DNA of 30,037 nucleotides from Darwinibacter acetoxidans_A. GTDB lineage: Bacteria; Bacillota; Limnochordia; Darwinibacteriales; Darwinibacteriaceae. Position 1 is the stretch's first letter; each line of letters begins with the position of its first letter. Under the pieces are notes generated by a model. The model had not been told where the DNA came from and ran no database searches. It saw only the letters and a program-made list of their open reading frames with translations. The position numbers and the translations under genes are program-made. Below, in pieces: positions 22,581 to 30,037 of the stretch. The stretch is taken from positions 1-30,037 of the forward strand of contig JBHGWS010000075.1 of the NCBI GenBank assembly GCA_041936745.1. The letters run 5' to 3'.

Positions 22581-23102
22581 ATGCTCTGTGAAAAATGTGG
22601 CATTAACGAAGCCACGGTTAGGTTTGTTAAGATAGAAAACAATAATCAGACGGAACTGCATCTTTGCCAAAGTTGTGCGCAGGGTTATACCGGCTTCAGC
22701 GTCGGTTTGGATCTGGAGAATATTCTTTCCAGCCTGTTTCAAGAAGGCCCCCTGCGCAGCAAAATCAGGCAGAAAGAAAAAACATGTGAACTGTGCGGGC
22801 GCACTTTAGCCGATGTCCAAAAGTCGGGCCGCTTAGGCTGTAGCCAGTGTTATGAGACGTTTAGAGACGAATTGAACCCGGTTTTAAGGCGGGTCCACGG
22901 CTCAGTAAACCACAACGGGAAAATACCTGCCAAAGGTTATGCGAAGCTGCGGCTGGGCAGGAAAATAGAGGAAGCGAAGAAAAAGCTGCAGGAATGCATC
23001 CGCACGGAAAATTATGAGCAGGCGGCACATTACCGCGATGAAATTCGCAGGCTTAAGCGAGATTTGACGCAGGGGGGGAAGGGCGATGAAGAGGGCCGTT
23101 AG
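22581..23102 (+). CDS. mcsA: McsA, activator of the arginine kinase McsB
   Basis: McsA binds zinc and activates McsB. The 173-residue protein has two zinc modules: C3-EKC6 with C29-QSC32, then CELC (about 70-73) with a second CSQC pair (about 87-90). A UVR motif ends the protein (about 135-170, EEAKKKLQECIRTENYEQAA). A GAGGGGGTG site precedes ATG 22581. The gene lies 50 bases after ctsR, and its end overlaps mcsB by 17 bases. Confidence 0.95.
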   Translation: MLCEKCGINEATVRFVKIENNNQTELHLCQSCAQGYTGFSVGLDLENILSSLFQEGPLRSKIRQKEKTCELCGRTLADVQKSGRLGCSQCYETFRDELNPVLRRVHGSVNHNGKIPAKGYAKLRLGRKIEEAKKKLQECIRTENYEQAAHYRDEIRRLKRDLTQGGKGDEEGR

Positions 23103-24123
23103 CTCCTGGATGAAAAAAAGCGGGCCCGAGGGCGATATTGTCCTGGGGACCAGGGTCCGGTTAGCGAGAAATCTCCGCGGGATACCTTTTCCCGCCGTCG
23201 CAAAGCGGGAACAGCTGCGGCAGGTTTTAGCCGCGGCGGAAAAAGTGACACCCTATCTGCAGGGATACGGGGATTTTACCTACCGGGAAATGGCAACAAT
23301 TGATTCTCTTCAGAGAGAACTTTTGGTTGAAAAGCATTTGGTCAGCCCCAACCACATCGCCAACCCGCAAAATCGCGCGGTTATTTTAGCTGAGCAGGAG
23401 AGTATCAGCATTATGGTCAACGAAGAAGACCACCTGCGGATTCAAGTGCTGAAGCCCGGGCTGCAGCTGGCGGAAACGTGGCGGGCGGCAACGGCAATAG
23501 ATGATGTTTTCGAGGAACATTTGGATTACGCTTTTCACAGTGAAATGGGCTATTTGACCAGCTGCCCCACTAATGTGGGAACCGGCCTGCGGGCCTCGGT
23601 AATGTTCCACTTACCTGCCCTCAGAAGGGTTAAAAAAGTGCAGGAAGTGTTGGGCGCCGTATCTAAGTTCGGTTTAACCGTACGGGGGCTGTACGGCGAG
23701 GGCAGCGATGTTTGGGGCAATATCTTCCAGCTTTCCAACCAAGTTACCCTGGGCCACAGCGAAGAAGAAACGATTGAATATTTGGCCCGTTTTGCGAGCC
23801 AAATTTTGCACAGCGAGCGCCAGGCCAGGGAATATTTAATGGAAAGCGGCAGGCGGCTGGCAACAGAAGATTGGTTATACAGATCTTACGGCATTTTGAC
23901 TAATGCCCGCAGTATTACAAGTCGAGAAGCAATGGAGCTTTTATCAAACCTTAAACTAGCGGTGGATTTGGGGGTTATTGAACAAGCGGCCCCTGATGCC
24001 ATAAAACAACTGTTGGTACAAATCCGCACGGCACACCTGCAGCATCTGATGGGCCAGCCCCTACCGGTGCAGGAGCGGGACCGTTTGCGGGCCAGTTTGA
24101 TTAGGGAAACCTTACAGAAATAA
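23086..24123 (+). CDS. mcsB: Protein arginine kinase McsB
   Basis: McsB phosphorylates Arg residues on damaged proteins, marking them for ClpC-ClpP, and also inactivates CtsR. The 345-residue length is normal. Phosphagen-kinase features are GTRVRLARNLRGIPFP (nucleotide contacts), NEEDHLRIQ, the catalytic-region Cys at 160 in SCPTNVGTGLRASV and ESGRRLATEDWLYRSYGIL near the C-terminus. It overlaps mcsA by 17 bases with a GGGGGGAAGGG site inside mcsA, so translation is probably coupled. Confidence 0.96.
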   Translation: MKRAVSSWMKKSGPEGDIVLGTRVRLARNLRGIPFPAVAKREQLRQVLAAAEKVTPYLQGYGDFTYREMATIDSLQRELLVEKHLVSPNHIANPQNRAVILAEQESISIMVNEEDHLRIQVLKPGLQLAETWRAATAIDDVFEEHLDYAFHSEMGYLTSCPTNVGTGLRASVMFHLPALRRVKKVQEVLGAVSKFGLTVRGLYGEGSDVWGNIFQLSNQVTLGHSEEETIEYLARFASQILHSERQAREYLMESGRRLATEDWLYRSYGILTNARSITSREAMELLSNLKLAVDLGVIEQAAPDAIKQLLVQIRTAHLQHLMGQPLPVQERDRLRASLIRETLQK

Positions 24124-24164
24124 TAAAATATTGAGTTTTGGAAAAAAAGAAAGTGGGTGGGAGT

Positions 24165-26576
24165 ATGTTTGGTCGTTTTACTGAACGAGCCCAAAGAGTA
24201 ATAGTACTATCTCAGGAAGAAGCCAGGCGCCTGGGCCACGGCGTGGTGGGGACAGAACACCTTCTGTTGGGCTTGATCGCGGAGGGTTCGGATGTTGCCG
24301 CCAGGTCGCTGCTTTCCATGGGAATCAGCATTGATCAGGTGCGGGATGAAATTGAACGGATGATCGGCAGAGGCGGGCAGCCTTCCCAGAAACAGATCGG
24401 TTTCACGCCCCGCTCTAAACGGGTTTTAGAATTAGCATTCGATGAAGCGCGCCGCTTAGGCCACACCTATATCGGCACAGAACACCTTTTGTTAGGCCTG
24501 ATTCGGGAAGGGGAGGGTGTTGCGGCCCAGGTTTTGCAGAATTTAGGCGCCGATTTGGGCAGAGTGCGCACGCAGGTTACAAGCCAATTGGGCGGCGGCG
24601 GCCGGGCTAAAGCTCAAAGGCCTAAACGGAGTAAAACCCCGACACTGGATCAGTTCGGTCGTGATTTAACTTCCCTGGCGGAAGAAGGCAACCTGGATCC
24701 GGTGATCGGCAGGGAAAAGGAAATTCAACGGGTTATCCAGGTCCTCAGCCGGCGGACAAAAAACAACCCCGTTTTAATCGGCGAGCCCGGTGTAGGTAAA
24801 ACCGCCATCGCCGAAGGGCTGGCTTTGAAAATTGTCAACAACGATGTACCTGAAACCTTAAATGACAAGCGCGTTGTGAGCCTTGATTTAGGCGGGCTTG
24901 TCGCCGGCTCTAAATTCAGGGGAGAGTTTGAAGAGCGCCTTAAAAAGGTCATGGAGGAAATCAGGAGTGCGGGCGATGTAGTTTTGTTCATCGATGAAAT
25001 GCACACAATCATCGGTGCCGGCGCCGCGGAAGGTGCCATTGATGCGGCCAACATCTTAAAACCCGCTTTAGCCAGAGGCGAGCTGCAGGCCATCGGTGCC
25101 ACAACTTTAGATGAATACCAAAAGCATGTGGAAAAAGATGCGGCTTTGGAGAGGCGTTTCCAGCCCGTTATGGTCAATGAACCTTCCGTGGAAGAAACAA
25201 TCGAAATCTTAAAAGGCCTAAGAGATCGCTATGAGGCCCACCACCGCGTGAAAATACACGATGAGGCTTTAGTGGCCGCAGCCAAATACGGCGACCGCTA
25301 CATCAGCGATCGCTTCCTGCCCGATAAAGCCATCGACTTGATGGACGAGGCAGGATCAAAGGTCCGCTTAAGCGGCTTGGTGGCGCCGCCGGAGCTGAAA
25401 GATCTGGAAGCTAAAATTGAAGAAGTAAAGATCGAAAAAGAAGCGGCCATCAAAAACGAAAATTTTGAAAAGGCGGCGGGCTTAAGAGATAAAGAACAAA
25501 AACTGCAGGAAGAATTGGAAGAAAAAAGGACAGAATGGCGCAGCAGCCACGGCCGCGATGAAGCGGTTGTCACTGCAGAAGACATTGCGGATATAGTTGC
25601 CGGTTGGACCGGCATCCCCGTAACGGAATTGGCAGAAGAAGAGACGGTGCGCCTGCTCAATTTGGAAGAAGTCTTACACGAAAGGGTCATCGGCCAAGAT
25701 GAGGCCATCGGTGTCGTTTCGCAGGCTGTGCGCAGGGCGCACGCCGGCTTGAAAGATCCAAAAAGGCCCATCGGCTCCTTTATCTTTTTAGGGCCCACCG
25801 GCGTGGGGAAAACCGAATTGGCCAGGACTTTGGCAGAAGCCCTCTTTGGCGATGAAGATGCCACTATCAGGATTGACATGTCAGAATATATGGAGAGGCA
25901 TGCGGTAGCACGCTTAGTAGGTGCACCTCCGGGGTACATCGGGCATGATGAAGGCGGCCAGCTCACCGAACAAGTGCGGCGTAAGCCTTATTCCATAATC
26001 CTGCTCGATGAAATTGAAAAAGCCCATCCGGAAGTCTTCAATATCCTTTTACAGGTTTTGGAAGACGGCCGTTTAACGGATGCAAAAGGGCGCACGGTGG
26101 ACTTTCGCAACACAGCGGTGATCATGACTTCCAACGTGGGTGCCCAGCAGATTCAACGCGATTCGGGCATTGGCTTTAGGACGGTTGTGGATGAGCAGAG
26201 CGATTACGAAGCCATGAAAAGCAAAGTAACGGATGAATTAAAGCGCACATTCCGGCCGGAGTTTCTCAACCGGGTGGATGAAATTGTAGTTTTCCATGCC
26301 TTGAATAAGGTCCATATCGGCGAAATTACGGAAATTATGCTGAAGGAGCTGCGGGAGCAGTTGGCGGGAATGGACATTACGTTGTCCGTAACAGACGCTG
26401 CCAAGGATCTTTTGACCAACAAAGGGTTTGACCCTGACTTTGGCGCCAGGCCGCTGAGGCGGGCAATCCAAAGGTATATTGAAAACCCGCTTTCTGAAGA
26501 GATCTTGAAAGGTACCTTCGGTGAGGGGGGGACTATCACCGTCGACAGTAAAGAAGGGGAGTTTATTTTCTACTAA
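24165..26576 (+). CDS. clpC: ATP-dependent Clp protease ATP-binding subunit ClpC
   Basis: ClpC unfolds proteins, including phospho-Arg-tagged ones, and feeds them to ClpP. The 803-residue protein shows two Clp_N repeats (about 1-145) that bind phospho-Arg, AAA domain 1 with Walker A GEPGVGKT (206-213), a UVR-containing middle domain (IKNENFEKAAGL from about 429), AAA domain 2 with Walker A GPTGVGKT (543-550), and a C-terminal ClpB_D2-small domain. ATG 24165 follows GGTGGGAG; an upstream TTG in frame lacks support. It lies 41 bases after mcsB and ends at a strong terminator. Length is normal. Confidence 0.97.
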   Translation: MFGRFTERAQRVIVLSQEEARRLGHGVVGTEHLLLGLIAEGSDVAARSLLSMGISIDQVRDEIERMIGRGGQPSQKQIGFTPRSKRVLELAFDEARRLGHTYIGTEHLLLGLIREGEGVAAQVLQNLGADLGRVRTQVTSQLGGGGRAKAQRPKRSKTPTLDQFGRDLTSLAEEGNLDPVIGREKEIQRVIQVLSRRTKNNPVLIGEPGVGKTAIAEGLALKIVNNDVPETLNDKRVVSLDLGGLVAGSKFRGEFEERLKKVMEEIRSAGDVVLFIDEMHTIIGAGAAEGAIDAANILKPALARGELQAIGATTLDEYQKHVEKDAALERRFQPVMVNEPSVEETIEILKGLRDRYEAHHRVKIHDEALVAAAKYGDRYISDRFLPDKAIDLMDEAGSKVRLSGLVAPPELKDLEAKIEEVKIEKEAAIKNENFEKAAGLRDKEQKLQEELEEKRTEWRSSHGRDEAVVTAEDIADIVAGWTGIPVTELAEEETVRLLNLEEVLHERVIGQDEAIGVVSQAVRRAHAGLKDPKRPIGSFIFLGPTGVGKTELARTLAEALFGDEDATIRIDMSEYMERHAVARLVGAPPGYIGHDEGGQLTEQVRRKPYSIILLDEIEKAHPEVFNILLQVLEDGRLTDAKGRTVDFRNTAVIMTSNVGAQQIQRDSGIGFRTVVDEQSDYEAMKSKVTDELKRTFRPEFLNRVDEIVVFHALNKVHIGEITEIMLKELREQLAGMDITLSVTDAAKDLLTNKGFDPDFGARPLRRAIQRYIENPLSEEILKGTFGEGGTITVDSKEGEFIFY

Positions 26577-26593
26577 ATTCGACAAACCGCTAA

Positions 26594-26637
26594 AGGGGTG
26601 CACAACAATGGGTTCTCCGGTTGTGCACTCCTTTTTC
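26594..26637 (+). terminator. Rho-independent terminator of the ctsR-clpC operon
   Basis: AGGGGTGCACAAC and GTTGTGCACTCCT form a 13-bp stem with one G-T pair and a 13-base loop, followed by T5. It lies 17 bases after clpC. Confidence 0.9.
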
Positions 26638-26649
26638 TGATGTTATAAT
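26621..26649 (+). promoter_or_regulatory. Promoter of radA-disA, embedded in the clpC terminator
   Basis: TTGTGC, 17 bases, TATAAT with a TG extension at 26641. The -35 box is part of the 3' arm of the clpC terminator stem. Confidence 0.75.
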
Positions 26650-26690
26650 TAAAAGAGATAATTAATTCAGCAGGATAGAAAGGATGCTCC

Positions 26691-28052
26691 GTGGCCAAAA
26701 AAACTGTTCTTTATGTTTGTCAATCGTGTGGTGCGGAAAGCCCTCGTTGGATGGGCAGGTGCCCTCACTGCGGGGAATGGAATACTTTAGTGGAAGAAAG
26801 CAGGGCAGAGGCTAAGAAGGGCTCCCGGACGTGGGTTCAAACAAGCACCCCGCGCCCCTTAACCGAAATTGAAGACGGGGGGCAGATCCGTTTCAGCTGC
26901 GGCATTGAGGAACTGGACAGGGTTTTAGGCGGCGGCTTGGTGCCCGGCAGCTTAGGTTTAATCGGCGGGGATCCGGGCATCGGGAAATCGACCCTGCTTT
27001 TGCAGATCGCCGGCCAAGTGGCCAAAAAATTAGGCCCCGTCTTGTATGTAACGGGGGAAGAGTCTTTAGCCCAGTTGAAACTGCGCGCCGTGCGCGTGGG
27101 CGCGGTGGAAGAGCGGTTGATCGCGGTCAGCGAGGCCAACGCGGATGCGGTCTGCCAAATTATAGAAAAGGAAAAACCGGTCCTGGCCGTGGTTGACTCC
27201 ATCCAAACCATGGTGGTGGAGGAACTTACTTCCGCCCCCGGCAGCGTAGGCCAGGTTAGAGAAAGCACGGGCCGCTTTTTGCAGGCGGCTAAAACGGGGG
27301 GCACGGTAATTCTTTTAGTAGGGCATGTTACTAAAGGAGGCTACTTGGCCGGGCCGAAGGTTTTGGAGCATGCAGTGGACTTCGTCTTATATTTCGAAGG
27401 CGAATTACATACTTCTTTCCGGATAGTGCGCTCCGTTAAAAACCGTTTCGGTTCTACCAACGAAGTGGGCATTTTTGAAATGGGCGCTGCAGGCCTTTCC
27501 CCCGTCGCCAATCCCTCTAAGTTCTTGTTATCCCAACGGCCCAAGGAAAGCTCCGGCTCCGTTGTTGTGCCTTACATGGAAGGCACCCGCCCGCTTTTGG
27601 TCGAGGTCCAGGCTTTAGCAGCCCCAACGCCGTTTGGCGGCAGCCCCAGGCGCCAGACGACGGGAGTAGATTACCAGCGCTTTTCCATCATTTTAGCTGT
27701 TTTGGAAAAAAGGCAGGGCTATCCCCTGCAGAGCCACGATGTCTTTTTAAATATTGCTGGCGGCTTGAAGCTGCAGGAGCCGGCCTTGGATTTAGGTATG
27801 GCCGCGGCGGTGGCGAGCAGCGTGGAAAACAGAGTCATCGATCCTGCTTGGGCTGTTTTGGGTGAAGTTGGCCTCTCGGGGGAAATTCGGGCAGTGCGCG
27901 GTGTGGAAATGAGGCTTGCGGAACTGGCTAGGCTGGGCTTTGCCAGGTGTGTTTTGCCCAAACACAATGCCATAAAAAAAGCACCCATCGAAGTTGTGGG
28001 CGTGGCCACCATTCAAGAAGCTTTAAAAATCTTATTGGGAAAGAAGAGGTGA
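26691..28052 (+). CDS. radA: DNA repair protein RadA (Sms)
   Basis: RadA is a RecA-like ATPase and helicase that extends recombination intermediates. The 453-residue protein has an N-terminal zinc finger (C10, C13, C24, C27), the ATPase core with Walker A GGDPGIGKST (92-101), the RadA-specific KNRFG motif at 250-254 and a C-terminal Lon-like P domain (about 290-450). The start is GTG 26691, with GAAAGGA 7 bases before it and the usual MAKK N-terminus. It is 4 bases from disA, as in many Bacillota, where RadA controls DisA activity. Confidence 0.96.
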   Translation: MAKKTVLYVCQSCGAESPRWMGRCPHCGEWNTLVEESRAEAKKGSRTWVQTSTPRPLTEIEDGGQIRFSCGIEELDRVLGGGLVPGSLGLIGGDPGIGKSTLLLQIAGQVAKKLGPVLYVTGEESLAQLKLRAVRVGAVEERLIAVSEANADAVCQIIEKEKPVLAVVDSIQTMVVEELTSAPGSVGQVRESTGRFLQAAKTGGTVILLVGHVTKGGYLAGPKVLEHAVDFVLYFEGELHTSFRIVRSVKNRFGSTNEVGIFEMGAAGLSPVANPSKFLLSQRPKESSGSVVVPYMEGTRPLLVEVQALAAPTPFGGSPRRQTTGVDYQRFSIILAVLEKRQGYPLQSHDVFLNIAGGLKLQEPALDLGMAAAVASSVENRVIDPAWAVLGEVGLSGEIRAVRGVEMRLAELARLGFARCVLPKHNAIKKAPIEVVGVATIQEALKILLGKKR

Positions 28053-28056
28053 GTGT

Positions 28057-29121
28057 GTGCGGGAGGATGAGATGGTTTATAAGAGTTTGGAATTATTGGC
28101 GCCGGGAACTCAACTCTACGAGGGCTTAGAAAACATCCTAAAGGCCAAAACAGGTGCCTTAATTGTCTTAGGGGACAGCGATGAGGTACTGGAGTTGGTG
28201 AACGGCGGCTTTAGGATCGATGCGGAAATGCACCCGGCTGCTTTGTACGAATTGGCTAAAATGGACGGAGCGCTTGTGCTTTCCAGTGACGCTAAAAAAA
28301 TATTATATGCTAACACCCAGCTGACACCGGATGCCATGATTCCCAGCAACGAGACGGGTACGCGGCACCGGACCGCGGAACGGGTGGCAAAACAAACGGG
28401 CCAGCTGGTTATTTCTATTTCTCAAAGGCGTAATGTAATTACTATTTATAAGGCGGCCTGGAAATACATTTTGCGCGATGTCAGCGTTATTCTTGCCAAG
28501 GCCAACCAGGCTTTATCCACTTTGGAAAAATACCGCAGCGTTTTCCGCCAGTCCCTGACGAATCTGAGCGCTTTGGAATTTGAAGATTTGGTCACTTTAA
28601 TCGATGTTGCCACCGTTTTACAAAGAAGCCAGATGGTAAGCAGGATTGCGGGGGAAATCGAGCGTTATGTAATTCAGCTGGGCTCGGAAGGCCGTTTAGT
28701 CAGGATGCAGTTGGAAGAGTTAATGTCTGATATTAAGGACGAAGGTTTACTCGTTTTTAAAGATTATTTTAATCAAGCGGAAGAAAGCCCCGGCGAGGAA
28801 TGGGAAAAGATAGAGGAGTGGGACTCGGAAGATCTTTTAAACTTGAATTTAATGGCCAAGGCTCTAGGCTACGGCGGCGGCGTAACTGCCCTGGAGCAGG
28901 CGGTGGCACCGCGCGGTTATCGCATCTTAGCGAAAATACCCCGGCTGCCCATGCCCGTTGTGGAAAATTTGGTTACAAAATTCGGCGAGCTTTCCACTAT
29001 CATGGATGCCTCAATAGAAGAATTGGATGATGTTGAAGGAATCGGTGAGGTTAGGGCCAAGGCGATCCAAGAAGGCCTGCGCCGTTTACGGGAACAGGTC
29101 TTGGTGGACAGCCATTTTTGA
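28057..29121 (+). CDS. disA: DNA integrity scanning protein, diadenylate cyclase DisA
   Basis: DisA makes c-di-AMP from two ATP while moving along DNA and stops at branched structures. The 354-residue protein has the DAC domain with DGA (70-72) and RHRTAER (103-109), a helical linker, and a C-terminal helix-hairpin-helix domain (about 290-350, with IEELDDVEGIGEVRAKAI). GTG 28057 has AGAGGTGAG just upstream; ATG 28072 with GGGAGG 5 bases upstream is an equally good start and would shorten the protein by five residues. It follows radA by 4 bases. Its stop is one base from the stop of a convergent gene, with no terminator seen. Confidence 0.96.
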   Translation: MREDEMVYKSLELLAPGTQLYEGLENILKAKTGALIVLGDSDEVLELVNGGFRIDAEMHPAALYELAKMDGALVLSSDAKKILYANTQLTPDAMIPSNETGTRHRTAERVAKQTGQLVISISQRRNVITIYKAAWKYILRDVSVILAKANQALSTLEKYRSVFRQSLTNLSALEFEDLVTLIDVATVLQRSQMVSRIAGEIERYVIQLGSEGRLVRMQLEELMSDIKDEGLLVFKDYFNQAEESPGEEWEKIEEWDSEDLLNLNLMAKALGYGGGVTALEQAVAPRGYRILAKIPRLPMPVVENLVTKFGELSTIMDASIEELDDVEGIGEVRAKAIQEGLRRLREQVLVDSHF

Positions 29122-29122
29122 T

Positions 29123-29524
29123 TCAGCGCAGGTGAAACATTCCTAAGGTACTCATGCGCTGATCTTCTTTAAGTATAATCTCGTCAAGGCTCAAGCCTAA
29201 AGCGTTACACAACCCGGTTAAATAAAAAAGATTTTGACCCAATTCCACTTCCAGCACTTCTCTGCAGTTATCGCACAATTGGCCTTCCAGGTGCGATTGG
29301 ATGTGTTCACGCACATCCTCGAAAGTACAATCATCGGGCAAAACTTGTTTGGAAGCATCAATGCTGATACAGCCGCAGTCTGTCACTGCCCTAAATAAAG
29401 CCCGGTTGACTCGGGCATTAGTTTCTTGGAATTTGGATACAATATCTAGAATACTGTGATGGCGTACAAGATATTTCTTTACATTATCTTGAAAGTAATG
29501 GCAAGGACTTATTTGTTTTGTCAT
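29123..29524 (-). CDS. Small conserved Cys-containing protein (DUF1573-type annotation; MazG-like C-terminus)
   Basis: The 133-residue protein has no signal or membrane segment. Its middle has RHHSILDIVSKFQETNARVN, then DCGCISI and, after a charged stretch, QLCDNCREVLEVELGQNLFY-LTGLCNALGL and ILKEDQRMSTLGMF. I recall homologues beside carD in Clostridia labelled DUF1573-type, but cannot verify that here. The LCDNC to LGMF segment resembles the helical core of MazG-like nucleotide pyrophosphohydrolases (E-x-ELG-x-LFY), with the usual Asp after ELG missing, so catalysis is doubtful. The two CxC/CxxC pairs may bind metal. Start 29524 has AAGGAGG; the promoter is strong. Confidence 0.75.
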   Translation of the reverse strand: MTKQISPCHYFQDNVKKYLVRHHSILDIVSKFQETNARVNRALFRAVTDCGCISIDASKQVLPDDCTFEDVREHIQSHLEGQLCDNCREVLEVELGQNLFYLTGLCNALGLSLDEIILKEDQRMSTLGMFHLR

Positions 29525-29565
29525 TTCGATCCTCCTTCCGGCCGGAGCATGACGGTCCTTCTTCC

Positions 29566-29595
29566 ATTATAATTCTTCCGAAAATCGGTTGTCAA
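29566..29595 (-). promoter_or_regulatory. Strong sigma-A type promoter for the 133-residue protein gene
   Basis: On the minus strand a perfect TTGACA, 18 bases, a perfect TATAAT. Confidence 0.88.
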
Positions 29596-29627
29596 GGTTT
29601 GAATGGGTGCAAAAACCCTAGCTTTAA

Positions 29628-29656
29628 TTGACTTTAGGTGAAGAAAGTGGTAAATT
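29628..29656 (+). promoter_or_regulatory. Possible promoter for the carD-type gene
   Basis: TTGACT, 17 bases, TAAATT. The -35 is good and the -10 fair; it would give a leader of about 85 bases. Confidence 0.5.
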
Positions 29657-29749
29657 TAGTATAAGAACCTGATTAATTAAAAATGGCTCCATTTTGAAAT
29701 AAATGCCTTTTGAAAACACATTGGTGGAGCTAACGAAGGGGGTTTCTTG

Positions 29750-30037
29750 GTGTACAACGTTGGGGATAATGTTGTGTACCCGATGCACGGTGCCGGAATT
29801 ATCAAAGCTATCGAAGAACGGGAAGTTCTGGGCGAGAAGCAGAAATATTACATCATGGCGCTGCCCATCGGCGATATGCAGGTGATGATTCCCATGAACG
29901 CTGTTGATGATGTGGGCCTTCGCCAGGTGATCACTGAAGAAGAAACTCAACGCGTTTATGAGATTTTACAAGAGGAAAAAACCGCAATGTCCACCAACTG
30001 GAATCGGCGCTACAGAGCCAATATGGAGAAGATAAAA
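29750..30037 (+). CDS. CarD family transcriptional regulator, N-terminal part (runs off window)
   Basis: The first 96 residues of a CarD/CdnL-type protein, which binds the RNA polymerase beta subunit and stabilises open promoter complexes. The N-terminal Tudor-like RNA-polymerase-interaction domain is seen: VGDNVVYPMHGAGIIKAIEE, then IGDMQVMIPMNAVDDVGLR, with the linker into the helical DNA-binding domain. GTG 29750 has CGAAGGGGG 7 bases upstream and gives the family's usual start; TTG 29747 is one codon earlier. In Clostridia carD-type genes often sit near disA, as here. About 60 residues lie beyond the window. Confidence 0.93.
   Translation, partial: MYNVGDNVVYPMHGAGIIKAIEEREVLGEKQKYYIMALPIGDMQVMIPMNAVDDVGLRQVITEEETQRVYEILQEEKTAMSTNWNRRYRANMEKIK

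Noticed and set aside
25298..25966. 222-codon open frame on the minus strand inside clpC
   Set aside because: It lies wholly within ClpC domains that are unmistakable on the plus strand; composition is that of an antisense shadow.
1..30037. CRISPR array, insertion sequence, prophage, toxin-antitoxin or biosynthetic cluster
   Set aside because: No repeat-spacer pattern, transposase, integrase, phage gene or assembly-line gene is visible on either strand.

Overview
The window looks like the core chromosome of an endospore-forming, probably anaerobic Bacillota bacterium of the Clostridia type. Pointers are the sporulation genes spoIIE, spmA and spmB, a ctsR-mcsA-mcsB-clpC-radA-disA block, a CarD-type regulator, a complete selenocysteine-decoding locus (selA, selB, tRNA-Sec), a membrane pyrophosphatase with the residues of the K+-dependent class, and an RseC-type redox protein. 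Base composition is roughly half GC by eye. No species can be named from the sequence alone. I see no IS element, prophage, CRISPR array or other sign of recent transfer; most of the window is compact housekeeping sequence with short gaps.

Layout. 1-1.3 kb: the 3' end of trpB, then a membrane-anchored protein with two FMN-binding domains and a 56-residue Cys-rich protein, closed by a terminator. 1.3-1.5 kb: a solitary tRNA-Asp on the minus strand with its own promoter and terminator. 1.6-5.5 kb (+): rseC-like gene, a two-gene ABC exporter, and a YlqG/FliK-like plus FlhB-tail-like pair. 5.4-6.5 kb (-): YibE/F family membrane protein, overlapping the previous gene tail to tail. 6.8-9.1 kb (+): hppA and tRNA-Met. 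9.1-15.0 kb (+): spoIIE (behind a Spo0A-like box), tilS, ftsH (own promoter inside a 10-bp inverted repeat) and folB. 15.0-16.3 kb (-): HtrA-type protease, divergent from birA (+), which is followed by tRNA-Sec (+). 17.2-21.9 kb (-): spmA, spmB, a 47-residue ORF, selA, selB. 22.0-29.1 kb (+): the CtsR regulon operon with two CtsR-like operators, then radA and disA from a promoter embedded in the clpC terminator. 29.1-30.0 kb: a small Cys-containing conserved protein (-) and the start of a carD-type gene (+).

How the parts fit. Several modules act together: SelA charges Ser-tRNA-Sec and SelB delivers it; McsA/McsB tag proteins with phospho-arginine for ClpC, while CtsR represses the operon; DisA makes c-di-AMP while scanning DNA; SpoIIE and SpmA/B act early and late in sporulation. 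The flavin-binding protein and RseC are separated by a terminator and a tRNA but both suggest membrane redox chemistry. The least explained pieces are the trpB-linked flavoprotein and small Cys protein, the 47-residue ORF upstream of selA, the inverted repeat at the ftsH promoter, the hppA leader, and unusually tight convergent gene ends (81-bp overlap, 3-bp gap, 1-bp gap). I found no clearly new multi-gene system; the best candidates are listed as hypotheses with tests.
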